From Epiperipatus broadwayi (lineage: Eukaryota > Onychophora > Udeonychophora > Euonychophora > Peripatidae), in contig JAQFVV010001040.1 of NCBI GenBank assembly GCA_028023455.1, positions 1 through 64,000 on the forward strand: a stretch of 64,000 nucleotides of DNA, written 5' to 3'. Shown here piece by piece: positions 47,246 to 60,064 of this stretch. The notes below the pieces were generated by a model, which was not told the origin of the DNA, did not search any database, and saw only the letters and a list, made by a program, of their open reading frames with translations. The number at the start of each line of letters is the position of its first letter. Position 1 is the stretch's first letter. The translations under genes and the position numbers were made by a program.

Positions 47246-49516
47246 TGTACCGAGACAAAGTCGGTACAGGTATATACGCACACACATGAGCAATGTAAAC
47301 ACTCTATATATTTTTTTTTCTTTCACTTTCAACTTATGATAAAAAATAAATGTAGTTTTCTTTCAATGCGTTATAAAATACATTGTAAAATAAAATGTTC
47401 ATATTTCTGATTAAACAGTTTAAGGCTTTCATACAATCTACTATAATAATATTCTCTAAAAAAAATAAAATATAAAGTATTACTAATATGCCATTTTAAA
47501 TCTCAATAAGTGATTTCTACCTGTATATGTCGTGGGGTAATTAAAAGGGGTTTATTTTAAGTTATAACTGTAGTGAAAATTAAAAGCCTATAGAAGTGAT
47601 TTTGAGACAGATTAAATGCTCGACTTTTAAACTAATGTAAGTTAAATTGTTCTCTTAAAACACGCACACATGTATGCATAAAAGGTGTGAATAAGTATGA
47701 ATTTTCTAACTGAGATTGCAACATGAGATTGCATAAACCTAAGATTGCCTCAAGCATATGGATTGAGTGGACATTACGTTAGACATGGACCCCAATGACA
47801 ACTAAAAGAATATTGAACTCTGGGTGGAGATTCGATCCTCAGATAATAACCAACCCATATAAATATGAATCTAAATCTAAAGAAAAAAAAAGGAAAGGCT
47901 TTTTACACTCCTTTTCTTTTTTTTTGTTTTTTGCTTGTATTTATGCTTAGGCTTATAGATTTTTCCTAGATTCCTCCGGAAGCTACAACTAGAACTTTTC
48001 TTTTTTTTGCTATCCGGTTTATCCAATATGATCACTGTGAAATTAACATTTTAGAGTGTCGATTGTCATGATGGGCTAGGAAACCCTTCAGTGATTGACT
48101 GACGCTCCACCGCCAGAACATCTCCACAGCTATGAATGATCAACAACAGTACCGTCCGAACATAGTGCTCCAATCAGTCTAAGGATGTTGTTCCGTTTAA
48201 TATACAAGAATCGTCCAAACATACTATGCTGAACTTATGTGAAATGAATAACCATGTATTATGGAAACATCATCTATCAGGTTCGAACCCTCACCAAATT
48301 AGAAGCAGCAGAAGACTAAGCAAAATCCTAGGTAAACATTTTTTTATGCTTCCATTCATTCTTTACGTAAACTTAAAAGGCAATCTCATAATTAATTAAT
48401 TCATAAATCAAATATAAAATGATCCGTAATCCCACATATTTAAATCTTATTATTTTAATCTCAACTTTCGTAAATAAAAATATCAGATGCTACATAGTTC
48501 CTCATATTGAAATTTTAGGACTTTTCCAGTTATGAACTTTGATCCTAATTACTATTTCCTTTCGCAGATAAACTATAACACACACCTAATTTCAAAAAAT
48601 GTAAAGAGGAAATATATTTTATCAGCCATGTTTATTATGTATTATATGTTCTTTTCTGTGTGAGTGTGAGAATGTGCGTATGTGCGTGCAAATAAAGCTA
48701 TTAATCAATGTTTCATTTTTTTATAATCAATAAACTTTTTTTTTAATTTAAACAAGTCGAGCATTCCTCAAATCATTTTCAATAATTAAATATATTTTTT
48801 TTTTGAAATTATTATTAAAATTAGCATTTATTCATGCAATGAATTATCTTACTTGTAAATTTGTCTTTCTTATATTTTTGTTGTTTTTATTTCTTTATAA
48901 ATTTCATTCATAAACATCGCGCCGTAAGTCACGATGTTTATTTATTATGTAGTTAACATAGGTTTAAGAGTTGGGAGGGCCTATTATTAATAAATATAAG
49001 TTAATGTCAATAGAGCTAGTATAAATAATTCTATTGGACTGTATGATAAAAGGGGGGATGATATTATAAGCGCCTAATTGTTTATTCTAATGATGCCTCA
49101 ACCGAACATTCGTATTAGTTATAAATAACTAATGATCCCGTCCAATGCTTGGACCGATCTGTTAATCAACCGATCTTCTTATCCATTGGTTAATATTGTG
49201 TCATTTGCCAGAATAATAGTCTTGAAGGCAATTACATCGCGACCCTGAGTGACCCCTATTGGTCCATGCTGGGAGTTCGAGCTTATGGGCAGGGATTAGA
49301 CTTCAAAATCGTTTTGATATGACGTAAGGTGATGCGAGAAGTTAAATTGTGAATCAAATCATCGTATCTGGCGCCCTCTTGTGTTGATAATGAACAACTA
49401 TTGATATAAGAAAATAAATAAATCTTTACGCTGTATCATGTTTGTTTTGGAGCTCACAATCCCTTTTAGGAACAGTTTAATAGGGAGCCGGTGTAAGGGG
49501 AAAAGGGGACGGTAGA
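47246..49516 (+). repeat. LTR element 2, 5' LTR
   Basis: 2271 bp, opening TGTACCGAGACAAAGTCGGT, itself a hairpin (TGTACCGA/TCGGTACA). Contains GGTTCGAACCC near 48281 and GGAGATTCGATCCTC near 47826, which resemble pol III B-boxes. Confidence 0.93.
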
Positions 49517-50000
49517 TAAATAACGTTTCCAAACGTGAGGCTAATATAAATAATGTTTCGGAGAGAAGCAAATCAAGACATTAGCCAAAAGCGGCCGAAC
49601 CTCGTGAAAGATGCAAAACTGAAAAGAAGAAAAAATCTCTTTTTTTTTCACGTAAACGAAAGTTTGGACGAATAGAAAGGGAAGAAAAAGGGAGAAAAAG
49701 AAAATAACGAACGGAACAAAACACAGCGATTCACAATATCGCAAATCTTGTAATAAAACACTTGGAGCCAGAGCGAAATAAATAAAGGGGAAGAAAAAAG
49801 AAAAAAAAAGGAGAAAAAAAAACATAGCGGGAGATGGGGGCGTGGACGTCGATTAATCACTTCTTATCATAAATAAAAGAAAATCACGTTCCTTTAAGCA
49901 TCAACAAAAAGTTGTAACATTTTAAATATAAATAGAGAGAGGAAAGGAAGGGAAGAAAAAAAAAAGGGAAAAAATTTTTTTTTCCTTTATTAAATCATAA

Positions 50001-50930
50001 ATGGACAGCAATAACGATACAAAATGGGAGGAGACAGGGGAGAGCCCTATAACGTTCAAAAAGATAGATGTTAAAGAAGAGGCTGAATCAGAAATAAAAA
50101 TGCTTCTTAAAATGATGAGCCAAATGATGATAGAGATGAGGGAAGATAGACAAGAAATAAGGAAGAGAGAGGAGTACAGAGAAGAAGAAAGAAGGAAAAG
50201 GGAAGAGGACAGAGAAGAAGAAAGAAGGAAGAGAGAAGAGGACAGAGAAGAAGAAAGAAGGAAAGAGAGAAAGGAGGAGAGAGGGGAACTCATTAGGGAG
50301 ATACAAAAATTATTGAAGGGAAACACAGGAGAGTCAGAGGAGGACCAGAGCAAAGAGGAAGACATAAAGATTGACGAAGTAAAGACGGAGATTACCTCAA
50401 TAAAAATAGAGATCGGTGCAGCAAAAGCCGAAATAGAAGAAACGAAGACAGAAGTGATAACAGCAAAGGCGGAGCTGGAAGACATAAGACAAAAGGTGGA
50501 TGCGATGAATAGAAAGGTAGAAGGAATCGAGCCACAACAGAACGTACCGAGAGAAATTATGGCCAAACATCTGGAGGAGTTGGAAAAGAAATTTGAACTG
50601 AGAATAAACCTGCGGGAACCGAGCCAGTCGTGGGCCGAAAGGCAAATAAAAATTGAGATCTTCAGGGCAGGTGAAAACGAGAGTCCGATGGACCACGTGG
50701 AGAGCGCCCAGAACCTGTTTTCTGAGCCCTCAAAGCCGGAGCCAGACAAAATCAATATTGCCAGCACATACCTGCAAGGGCCAGCTAGAGATTGGTGGTG
50801 AACGATCGAGTTTAAGCCCAGATCGTTCGTAGAATATCGAGAAGAGATCCTACGAAGCTTTTGGAACGCTACCAGACTGGGCAAGATATCTCCAATTATG
50901 GCACGCCCGCTCTTCGTAAAAAAAAAAAAA
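50001..50930 (+). pseudogene. Gag of LTR element 2, truncated
   Basis: From ATG 50001 (MDSNNDTKWEETGESP) a 266-codon frame runs to a TGA at 50799-50801. Residues about 50-95 repeat REEDREEERRK in 33-bp units, encoded by an almost pure purine tract, and residues 95-200 are charged coiled coil. The Retrotrans_gag start follows: SQSWAERQIKIEIFRAGENE and LQGPARDWW. Past the TGA the frame continues with FVEYREEILRSFWNATRLGK, the next capsid block, then breaks near 50905 into an A-run. Later gag and all of pol are missing. The opposite-strand Ser-rich frame of 320 codons is a shadow. Confidence 0.85.
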
Positions 50931-51123
50931 GGGGGAGAAAAAAAAATTAAAAGGGGATTTTTTCAAGTTTAGTTCGCAAAGGTAAAGTGTCAATCCGAGC
51001 CTGACCACATGACCTGCCACTTCGTTTATTTATGTGAGGGGGAGTTGAACTGTAGGATAGTCGGCTAAAATAAATGATTAAAAATCACACGAAGCGGGGT
51101 CAAAAATAAGGAATTTTATTGTG

Positions 51124-51157
51124 AAAATTAAAATGCCAAGCCTCGCATTTTAATTTT
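51124..51157. other. 13-bp hairpin before the 3' LTR
   Basis: AAAATTAAAATGC (51124-51136) and its exact complement (51145-51157) enclose CAAGCCTC. It ends 18 bp before the 3' LTR. The purine run CGCGGGGATA just before the LTR is the likely polypurine tract. Confidence 0.8.
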
Positions 51158-51175
51158 AGACGGATCGCGGGGATA

Positions 51176-53440
51176 TGTACCGAGACAAAGTCGGTACAAG
51201 TATATACGCACACACACGAGCAATGTAAACACTCTATATATTTTTTTTTCTTTCACTTTCAACTTATGATAAAAAATAAATGTAGTTTTCATTCAATGCA
51301 TTATAAAATACATTGTAAAATAAAATGTTAATATTTCTGATTAAACAGTTTAAGGCTTTCATACAATCTACTATAATAATATTCTCTAAAAAAATAAAAT
51401 ATAAAGTATTACTAATATGCCATTTTAAATCTCAATAAGTGATTTCTACCTGTATATGCCGCGGGGTAATTAAAAGGGGTTTATTTTAAGTCATAACTGT
51501 AGTGAAAATTAAAAGCTTATAGAAGTGATTTTGAGACAGATTAAATGCTCGACTTTTAAACTAATGTAAGTTAAATTGTTCTCTTAAAACACGCACACAT
51601 GTATGCATAAAAGGTGTGAATAAGTATGAATTTTCTAACTGAGATTGCAACATGAGATTGCATAAACCTAAGATTGCCTCAAGCATATGGATTGAGTGGA
51701 CATTACGTAGGACATGGACCCCAACGACAACTAAAAGAATATTGAACTCTGGGTGGAGATTCGATCCTTTCAGATAATAACCAACCCATATAAATATGAA
51801 TCTAAATCTAAAGAAAAAAAAAGGAAAGGCTTTTTACACTCCTTTTCTTTTTTGTTTTTTGCTTGTATTTATGCTTAGGCTTATAGTTTTTTCCTAGATT
51901 CCTCCGGAAGCTACAACTAGAACTTTTCTTATTTTTGCTATCCGGTTTATCCAATATGATCACTGTGAAATTAACATTTTAGAGCGTCGATCATCATGAT
52001 GGGCTAGGAAACCCTTCAGTGATTGACCGACGCTCCGCTGCCAGAACATCTCCACAGCTATGAATGATCAACAACAGTACTGTCCGAACATAGTGCTCCA
52101 ATCAGTCTAAGGACGTTGTTCCATTTAATATACAAGAATCGTCCAAACATACTATGCTGAACTTATGTGAAATGAATAACCATGTATTATGGAAACATCA
52201 TCTATCAGGTTCGAACCCTCACCAAATTAGAAGCAGCAGAAGACTAAGCAAAATCCTAGGTAAACATTTTTTTTATGCTTCCATTCATTCTTTACGTAAA
52301 CTTAAAAGGCAATCTATAATTAATTAAATTCCACTTTCGTAAATCAAATATAAAATGATCCATAATCCCACATATTTAAATCTTATTATTTTAATCTCAA
52401 CTTTCGTAAATAAAAATATCAGATGCTACATAGTTCCTCATATTGAAATCTTAGGACTTTTCCAGTTATGAACTTTGATCCTAATTACTATTTCCTTTCG
52501 CAGATAAACTATAACACACACCTAATTTCAAAAAATGTAAAAAGAGGAAATATATTTTATCAGCCATGTTTATTATGTATAATATGTTCTTTTCTGTGCG
52601 AGTGCGAGAATGCACGTATGTGCGTGCAAATAAAGCTATTAATCAATGTTTCATTTTTTTATAATCAATAAACTTTTTTTTTAATTTAAACAAGTCGAGC
52701 ATTCCTCAAATCATTTTCTATAATTAAATATATATATATTTTTTTTTGAAATTATTATTAAAATTAGCATTTATTCATGCAATGAATTATCTTACTTGTA
52801 AATTTGTCTTTCTTATATTTTTGTTGTTTTTATTTCTTTATAAATTTCATTCATAAACATCGCGCCGTAAGTCACAATGTTTATTTATTATGTAGTTAAC
52901 ATAGGTTTAAGAGTTGGGAGGGCCTATTATTAATAAATATAAGTTAATGTCAATAGAGCTAGTATAAATAATTCTATTGGACTGTATGATAAAAGTGGGG
53001 ATGATATTATAAGCGCCTAATTGTTTATTCTAATGATGCCTCAACCGAACATTCGTATTAGTTATAAATAACCAATGATCCCGTCCAATGCTTGGACTGA
53101 TCTGTTAATCAACTGATCTTCTTATCCATTGTTTAATATTGTGTCATTTGCCAGAATAATAGTCTTGAAGGCAATTACATCGTGACCCTGAGTGACCCCT
53201 ATTGGTCCATGCTGGGAGTTCGAGCTTATGGGCAGGGATTAGACTTCAAAATCATTTTGATATGACATAAGGTGATGCGAGAAGTTAAATTGTGAATCAA
53301 ATCATCGTATCTGGCGCCCTCTTGTGTTGATAATGAACAACTATTGATATAAGAAAATAAATGTTTGTTTTGGAGCTCACAATCCCCTTTTAGGAACGGT
53401 TTAATAGGGAGCCAGTGTAAGGGGAAAAGGGGATGGTAGA
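51176..53440 (+). repeat. LTR element 2, 3' LTR
   Basis: 2265 bp; direct copy of 47246-49516. It lacks a short segment (CTTTACGCTGTATCATG, near 49422-49440 of the other LTR) and differs at scattered bases. Confidence 0.93.
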
Positions 53441-53889
53441 ATATATATATCAAACTGATCTAGGAACATATGCGCATATATGAACTAACAATCCAAATAT
53501 GACCTGTCAATGAAATACTTTGTTTGATGGACATTTATTTAAACCTGTTATTAAATAGAATTATTGTTACTTAAAATTAATTTGTTATCCAGTTGTTCAA
53601 TTCTATTTTTTTTTGTTATTGCATCACTCATCATTCAGTGTACTTGTTCATGAGAATCTCATGCCTCCTGAGCTATGTCTGGCATAACTAGACCTATGTA
53701 AGTCAGGTTGTAGTGAGATGGGACTTAAGTGGTGCTGTTTGGAAATAATATATTATTGTATAAGTATTATATTATTGTATAAATAATATATTATTGTATA
53801 AGTAAAGTTAAAGTTAAAATAAAATTAGTTTTATGATTATGATAAGTTAGTATAAAATATTTTTTTCTAATACTGATAATAATATAGAA
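53441..53889. other. AT-rich leader before gag
   Basis: Contains three near-copies of AATATATTATTGTATAAGT (53748-53806). No LTR boundary for the following gag could be recognised. Confidence 0.5.
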
Positions 53890-55603
53890 ATGCAAAGTGA
53901 GGTACTTAGTTCAAATATAATTGATGTTGCTATGAATAGTATCAATGAACAAATAGATATAGGTGTGTCTGAGAGTCAATCTATGTTGGATATTTATATT
54001 CCAGAAAATAGGGATATTATTGCCAAACCTATAGAAAATAAAACCAGTGATAATAATCCATCATTAAGTCAAATGATGTTTATGATGCAACAAATGATGG
54101 AAAATTTATATGCAAATATGAAAGCAGAGATCAAAGATTTGAAAGTAGATTTGGCTACATATATAAATACAGAGATTAAAAATTTGAAAGTAGATTTGTC
54201 TACAAATATGGATAGCAAGATGGATTGTATGAAAACAGAGATCAAAGGTATGAAAGCAGATATCACAAATGAATTATCAATAAAATTTAGATAATATAAA
54301 AATAGATTTGGATGTGAGGTATCACAAATACAAACGAATATGAATAATGAAATTCACAAAATTCAAAAGATTATAGAAGAAACAGATCTTAAGTGTCAAA
54401 AAAGATTTTTTGAATTTGAAACAAAGATAGAAAATAAAGTAGAAAACCAATTTTTAGAAATAAAAAAAATGTATACAATCATCTCCAACTCGATCTGTAT
54501 AAAATCTAAAAAAAGACTGAAAATGTTATAGATGAAAAAATAAAAGATGTCCACATAGAAATTAATAACCAAGAAAAAAAAATCAGTCTGTGGAAAAGGA
54601 TTTTCAATGTTTAAATGTTAAAACAAAATTTGACTGATTCATATTTAAAATTTAAGATAATATTGAAATATTATTAGAGAATCAATCGTAGATATTTAAT
54701 CAATTGGAAAATAAAAATATTACCATAGATCAAACCATAAAAGATTTGAAGGATGAAGTTGAGAAAGAAAGAAAAATAATGATGGAAAATTATACTCAAA
54801 GTTGTAAACAGATTAAAATATCTAATATTAAAAAAACACTTCAGATAAATTTAATCAAATATTAGAAGCTAGTAATGGGATAAACAAAGATCCAAATAAA
54901 AAGGAACATCAAGATGAAATAGTAATTGAGATGGAAAACATGCAAATTGAACAAAATAACAATGATTATATTAGTTATTCAATAGGAGATTTTGCTCACC
55001 ATCACAATCAACAATCATCTATAACTCTGCAAAAATAAAATGTTAACAATACAAACCACACATTACACTCTAAAGTTATAAATCAATTTGTAAAATTAAA
55101 ACATTTACAAGGGTTTACAAATGAAGCTTCAATAGAGCATGTAAAAAGTTTAAATTTATATTTTTAAGTAAATAGTAATTTAACAGAAGGTAAAAAATTG
55201 ATAGTACCATACAATTATTTACAAGATGATGGTTTATCATGGTGGGAATCATAATTCCAAATACCTAAAACTTTTGAAGAATATCAAAAATTCTTGGATA
55301 AAGAATTTTTGGAATAATGATTGTCAAGAATCACTGTCATATCAAATACTTCAGGAAAAATATAAAAATATGCCAGGTGAAACTCTTACAAAATTTTTTA
55401 GAAGACAAGTATCAAAACTGAAAACTCTTGATACATATTATTTTAGCCAAAATCAAATTATTTGTATTGTAAAACTTACCTTACCTATGAAAATTGAGCA
55501 GTTTTTATTATTTTCCAACGTGCAAAACATCGAACAAATTATAAATATTTTAAATAATACTGATTCAAGTAAACAAAATGTTAATCAAAAGTATTTTGCA
55601 TAA
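53890..55603 (+). pseudogene. Ty3/gypsy-type gag, frame-broken
   Basis: Starts MQSEVLSSNIIDVAMNS and enters repeats of the form EIK-LKVDL (residues 70-125), a coiled-coil spacer like that of LTR element 1. After several frame changes a capsid domain appears: LKHLQGFTNEASIEHVKSLN (55090-55155), DDGLSWWES (55226-55250) and, in ORF 55226-55603, QILQEKYKNMPGETLTKFFR, KLKTLDTYYFSQNQI and QFLLFSNVQNIEQII. These align block by block with the element 1 capsid (QITREKY, FFRGQVVKLKTL), so the two gags are one lineage. Confidence 0.82.
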
Positions 55604-55862
55604 AAGAATATATTCAAGTAAATGCTATTAATTATATATAAAAAGAAAACATAAGTCTTTAATCAGCGAAGGGTGATAATAATGCCAAAGTTAAATTAAG
55701 TTCTGATACACATCAAATTTCAAAAATTAACAGTATAGCATCTACTAATGGAATAAATAAAAGTAAAATAGAGTAAAATAAAAATATACCCAAAACAACA
55801 GCAAAATTAAATTAAAGAGGTTCTTCGGAAATAGTTCCTGTCCTCAAAGACCCTTATTTAAA

Positions 55863-56054
55863 ATGAGGAACATAATACATTTAGGGGAAGATGATGAGCC
55901 CATGTATGCTGTACAAAATTGTCCATTAATTAATATTATGTTTGAAGATTTGCAAATTAGAGCCTTATTAGATAGTGGTAGCCAAATATCTGTAATATCT
56001 GAGAAATTTTATAAAAGGTTGATGGATAAAAATCCACATATTAAAACATATTAA
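55863..56054 (+). pseudogene. Retropepsin (aspartic protease) N-terminal half
   Basis: Sixty-three residues containing CPLINIMFEDLQIRALLDSG and then SQISVISEKFY. This is the retroelement aspartic-protease active-site loop, with Ser for Thr in D-[ST]-G. It follows the gag remains on the same strand, as expected in Ty3/gypsy elements, and is cut off at 56054, where minus-strand pol sequence begins. The enzyme matures gag-pol in particles. The flap and C-terminal half are missing from this strand. Confidence 0.8.
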
Positions 56055-57480
56055 GTCTGCGTAAGCAAAGATGACTGTCTTCAAGAAGCTATTCTTATAG
56101 TCTGAAATTCTCTATCATGATCGATAGTCCAAACCCAAGGCTCATTCTTCTTTAATAACATAGACATATGGAGGGTGTAAAAATTCTTGTAAAAATGATG
56201 GTAATAATTGCATAGTCCCAAAAATGACCTCAAGTGTTTCTTAGTTTTTGGAATAGGAAATTCCTTGTAGCAGATATTTTGTCTGGATTGAGTTTGCTCC
56301 CTTGACTTGTAATCAAATGACCAAGGAAAAATATTTCTTTAGCAGCCAATGTACATTTTTTCAGATTGATTTTAATATATTGTGCAGAGAACATTCTGAA
56401 AAGAACAAGTTGAGATTATCTAAATGTTGGCATAAATCATCAGATTCTATTACAATGTCATCAACATAGATACCTATCAAATCTTTAAGTTTCTGAGAAA
56501 AGAATGCATCTGAGCACCTGATAAGACCTGCCCTGCTGTTTATCAAGCCAAATGAAATCCTTTAAAAGATATATATGAATGACCTTGATGACATAAGTTC
56601 ATATACTCTTGATTCTCCAGATGTAATGGAATCGGCCAATAACTTGCAGTTAGATCAAATGTTGAAAATACTCACTTCTTTCAAAACCCAAGAAACAGCT
56701 CCTGAACTGGCAATAGAATGTCACATTCAGTGATAGTATGTTTATTCAATATGCATGCATTCAGGCAGACTTATAGTAAACCATCATTTTTAACAACAAC
56801 TAAAGGATTAACATAAAGTGATTAGCCAAGCTTGAAGATTGATTAATTGGCAATTTTTGGACCTGTTGTTGGACTTTTGCTTGCGATTGGTATGGGATCG
56901 GGTACATATGTTACTGAAATGGTTAATTGTTCTTTAGTTTAATTATATGAATGTTTTCCTTGATTATGCCAGGTATCTTTGAGAAAATGACCTATACTGA
57001 GACAACAGTTAGAAAAATCATTCATAATATTATGTGCATATGATACTTGAATTGTCTAACTTAACTTTGATATTTACATCAACTGATGTATCTAGCATAG
57101 CCATCAATTGACTATCCTGACTAATAGGATTTTTATGAGAGGGCAAATCCCTTCATATATAAAATTATGATCACTATAATTATTAGCATAATTCTTAAGA
57201 GTCATGAAGTCTGACCCAATTATAACTTCATGAATTAGGCTGGGCCTGATCAAGAATACATGTTCAATCTCCAAGCTGTTAATTTTAAATATAATAAAAA
57301 TTTGCCTATTAAACAACTTTACCTTTTTACCATTAGCAAGGGTCATATGAATGAAAATGTGGCAAAATGGGTAAGGATTCATTAACTTGGTTGTTTTTCC
57401 TATATACATCTTCAGATACCAATATGGCTTGACTGTCTGTGTTGTAACAGTCAGAATCGTCTATCTCACTAACACACTGC
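56055..57480 (-). pseudogene. Ty3/gypsy pol fragment: protease to RT/RNase H
   Basis: Read on the minus strand, from right to left: DTDSQAILVSEDVY near 57415-57445 (protease active site, mutated from DTGS), INSLEIEHVFLI and PSLIHEVIIGSDF (57190-57290, the protease C-terminal half), RISFGLINSRAGLIRC and LIGIYVDDIVIESDD (56440-56550, RT catalytic box), FLGHLITSQGSKLNPDKI (about 56270-56330), TKKHLRSFLGLCNYY (56200-56250), then WTIDHDREF and YADL close to 56060 at the start of RNase H. Many frameshifts and stops occur. The fragment has its own protease active site, so it is a different copy from the plus-strand gag-protease it abuts. Confidence 0.85.
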
Positions 57481-60064
57481 AGAATTCAAACCCCAGACAC
57501 GAAACTGAACATTCTAGGAGGGGTTGCCTTCTAGATATACTAAGTTCAAATCTAAAGTCAAATTTCACAGCGCCATCTACGTGATAACGCATCTGATGCC
57601 ACTACTAGTATAACCTTTGACCGGTGCCTGGTGGTCAGGGAGAAAAAAAAGACTATACTAAAAGAAGCTTGGGTGGCTAATTAACATCTATGGATTTACA
57701 AAATAAATGCAGAAAATATATAGATACTGAGACAGTGATAGGAATCAATAAAATAAGATATCAAATTTAGTTTTAAATAAATTCACAAAATTTATTTATA
57801 TAAATTATATATATAACGTCACTGTCTGCTTATATAAGACAGGGACGCGTATTAAATAATTGTGGGCATTATATTTCAATAGATGACAAAAGACTTTAAA
57901 ACAAAGTGATGTATTCTATTCCTCGGGCTAATAGCATTACGATAATGTGCTTGATGAGATAGTAACATGTGTGAGGTGCTTTGAGCAATTATACAAGTTT
58001 AAGAAAATATTTGAAATTAAGTGTTATAAAATATTTATTGATTTCGAGAATAGCATGGACAAAAGCTTACTAAGCAACAAAGTGGGAATGTGATCAAGGC
58101 ATTTATTTGAGAATAATAATAATAGAGTTACATTTGGAGGTCAGTATTGCTGATAATGAATTTATTAAAGTTGGAGGGTGTGACACATTTAAGTCACGGA
58201 TGCTTTGTAAAATAAATATAAAATAAAACAATATTGAAGATCCGGAATAATTACGGAGGGCATCTCGCCGCTAACCCGTAAGAAAATATTTTATGAACAG
58301 CCGAAACTTAGCAACTGTGTGATGATTGTGTTTAATTCCCAGGTGTGTCATTTGGGACACACTCTGCCTCGAAACTTGCAATAAGCGAAAAGAACGGACT
58401 TTGCCGTGTAAAGAATCCCTGGAAAAATAAAACAAAGCAATCTCAACAACCAATTCATTTACCAGCAATATGAGACGAGTGTATACAAAACATACTGAAT
58501 GGGTTTTACTTGGATTAAGAGAAATGCCCAATCAAATTCCCAGAAATTCATTTAAAAGGGTCCGCACATTCTCGATGTCAATGATGAACTTTGTAATTAA
58601 TGTAAAACACGGTAATTAAAATAGGAAAATGCATGCTTACGGGTTTAAAAAGTAAGTATAGATTTATATACACAATCATGCATTAAGGGACACATTTAAC
58701 CATTGACCTCGCACATACTCTTATATTAGATTAACATCAATAACATGTAGATTTTAAACTATGTGATTATATTATATTAAAGAAAAGAATCACCCTCGAA
58801 CGAGTGATTTGCAAGATAATAAAATTGGAAAATTATAAATTTAAAATATGCCTTAATAGCAGCGTCTTACTTTCAATAAAGGGAATAGTTCACTCGGTCA
58901 AAAACGATTCTGACACATTATCATATTAAAATAAAAGAAAGCTTTATAAATAGAAAATATTAACCCAAGGATAGAGCAAAACTATTGATTATATTATATT
59001 AACACGTTAAAGAAATACATAATGAAGTTATGTGAAATATAAGGAAAACAATTTTAAATAGCTATAGCATGTTAGTTATCACAAGAGCTCTTGGATTAAT
59101 TTAGGGTTACCTCTGGAGAAGCATTTAGGTAGATTGATGGTCGGCAGGTTTTTATAATTTAACAGCAAAATCTGGAAATGTTCATATTTTTGGCAGCAGC
59201 AGCAGCAGTTCCGGGGTTCCCTGTGTGATAACTTCCGATGGTCTATGGCAGCAGATGACCATTCCGGAGAGAAATAGCCTTCTCGCACTCTACTCTGTCA
59301 TGTCAAGATTTACAAATTACTAGAATAGAACACAGAATGATTTCTCTTAGAAACATTAGAAGAAACTGAAGAACAAAAGAAAACCCTTCTTTTTATAGTA
59401 GACGTCAACAATAGAACTGCCCTGGAGCATTACAAAAATATATTGGACTTAGCTGTAATTAAATCTATCCGAATGTCTAAAGGAATTCAACATTAATTAA
59501 TTTCTTTTGTTAATTTCCCTGTCGACATTCAGATTACAAACTAGATTTAATTAAAATTACTTTTACTAATTAAAGAAAACCTTAAGTGGACATCTGCTGT
59601 TTTTAGATAAACTTATATAATATTAACTAATTAAATTATTGTCCCTGATTTATTTAAACAGAAATATTTGGAATAACTTTTATTAAATTAAAGAAAATGA
59701 TTTTACTTTTTAAATTGCAATATTTGAATCTATTTACTAAACGAATATTTACTAAATGAATTTTATTTTATATCAAAATATATTATGACCGTAATATATT
59801 TGTAAATAGATTCAAACAAAATAACTTTAACAATTTATAATTTTGATATGTTTTAAAATGCATATCATAGTATGTGCACAATTATGACTTATATAACCTA
59901 CTTTTTAATAAATCAAAATTATGTGAACATATACATAATCTATAATCTTTTATTTATTTGGGAATGACTTATATATATAATTTGAGCATTGTACTCATGA
60001 TTTAAAATTAGGTGGGATTTTCGGTATATAAGCGTATTGCAGACAAACTATGATAGATTGGGAT
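57481..60064. other. Mixed-composition DNA, nothing identified
   Basis: Less AT-rich in places (57480-57660, 58240-58400, 59170-59300) than the neighbours, with a (GCA)n run at about 59195-59215. Minus-strand frames 58271-58531 and 59079-59288 show no known domain. It could hold an unrecognised LTR or UTR of the adjacent gypsy fragments. Confidence 0.5.

Larger units (their letters stand above)
47246..53440 (+). mobile_element. LTR retrotransposon 2, gag-only, 6.2 kb
   Basis: Direct repeats 47246-49516 and 51176-53440 (about 2.27 kb each) open TGTACCG and close CGGTAGA, nearly matching inverted ends. ATAT lies on both sides. The 1.66-kb interior holds only the N-terminal and early capsid part of gag on the plus strand. 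The LTRs look very similar, with few differences apart from small indels, so this insertion is younger than element 1. It belongs to the class of gag-bearing, pol-less LTR elements. Confidence 0.93.

Noticed and set aside
49922-50884. 320-codon minus-strand open frame rich in Ser and Leu
   Set aside because: It is the complement of the purine-rich, repeat-built gag of LTR element 2; the plus strand carries the recognisable capsid domain.
56055-57480. Simple inversion of pol within one gypsy element
   Set aside because: The minus-strand part contains its own protease active-site segment, so at least two copies are involved.
58271-58531. 86-codon minus-strand frame starting MGISLNPSKTHS as a gene
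   Set aside because: No motif, no splice context, and no relative in the window; treated as chance.
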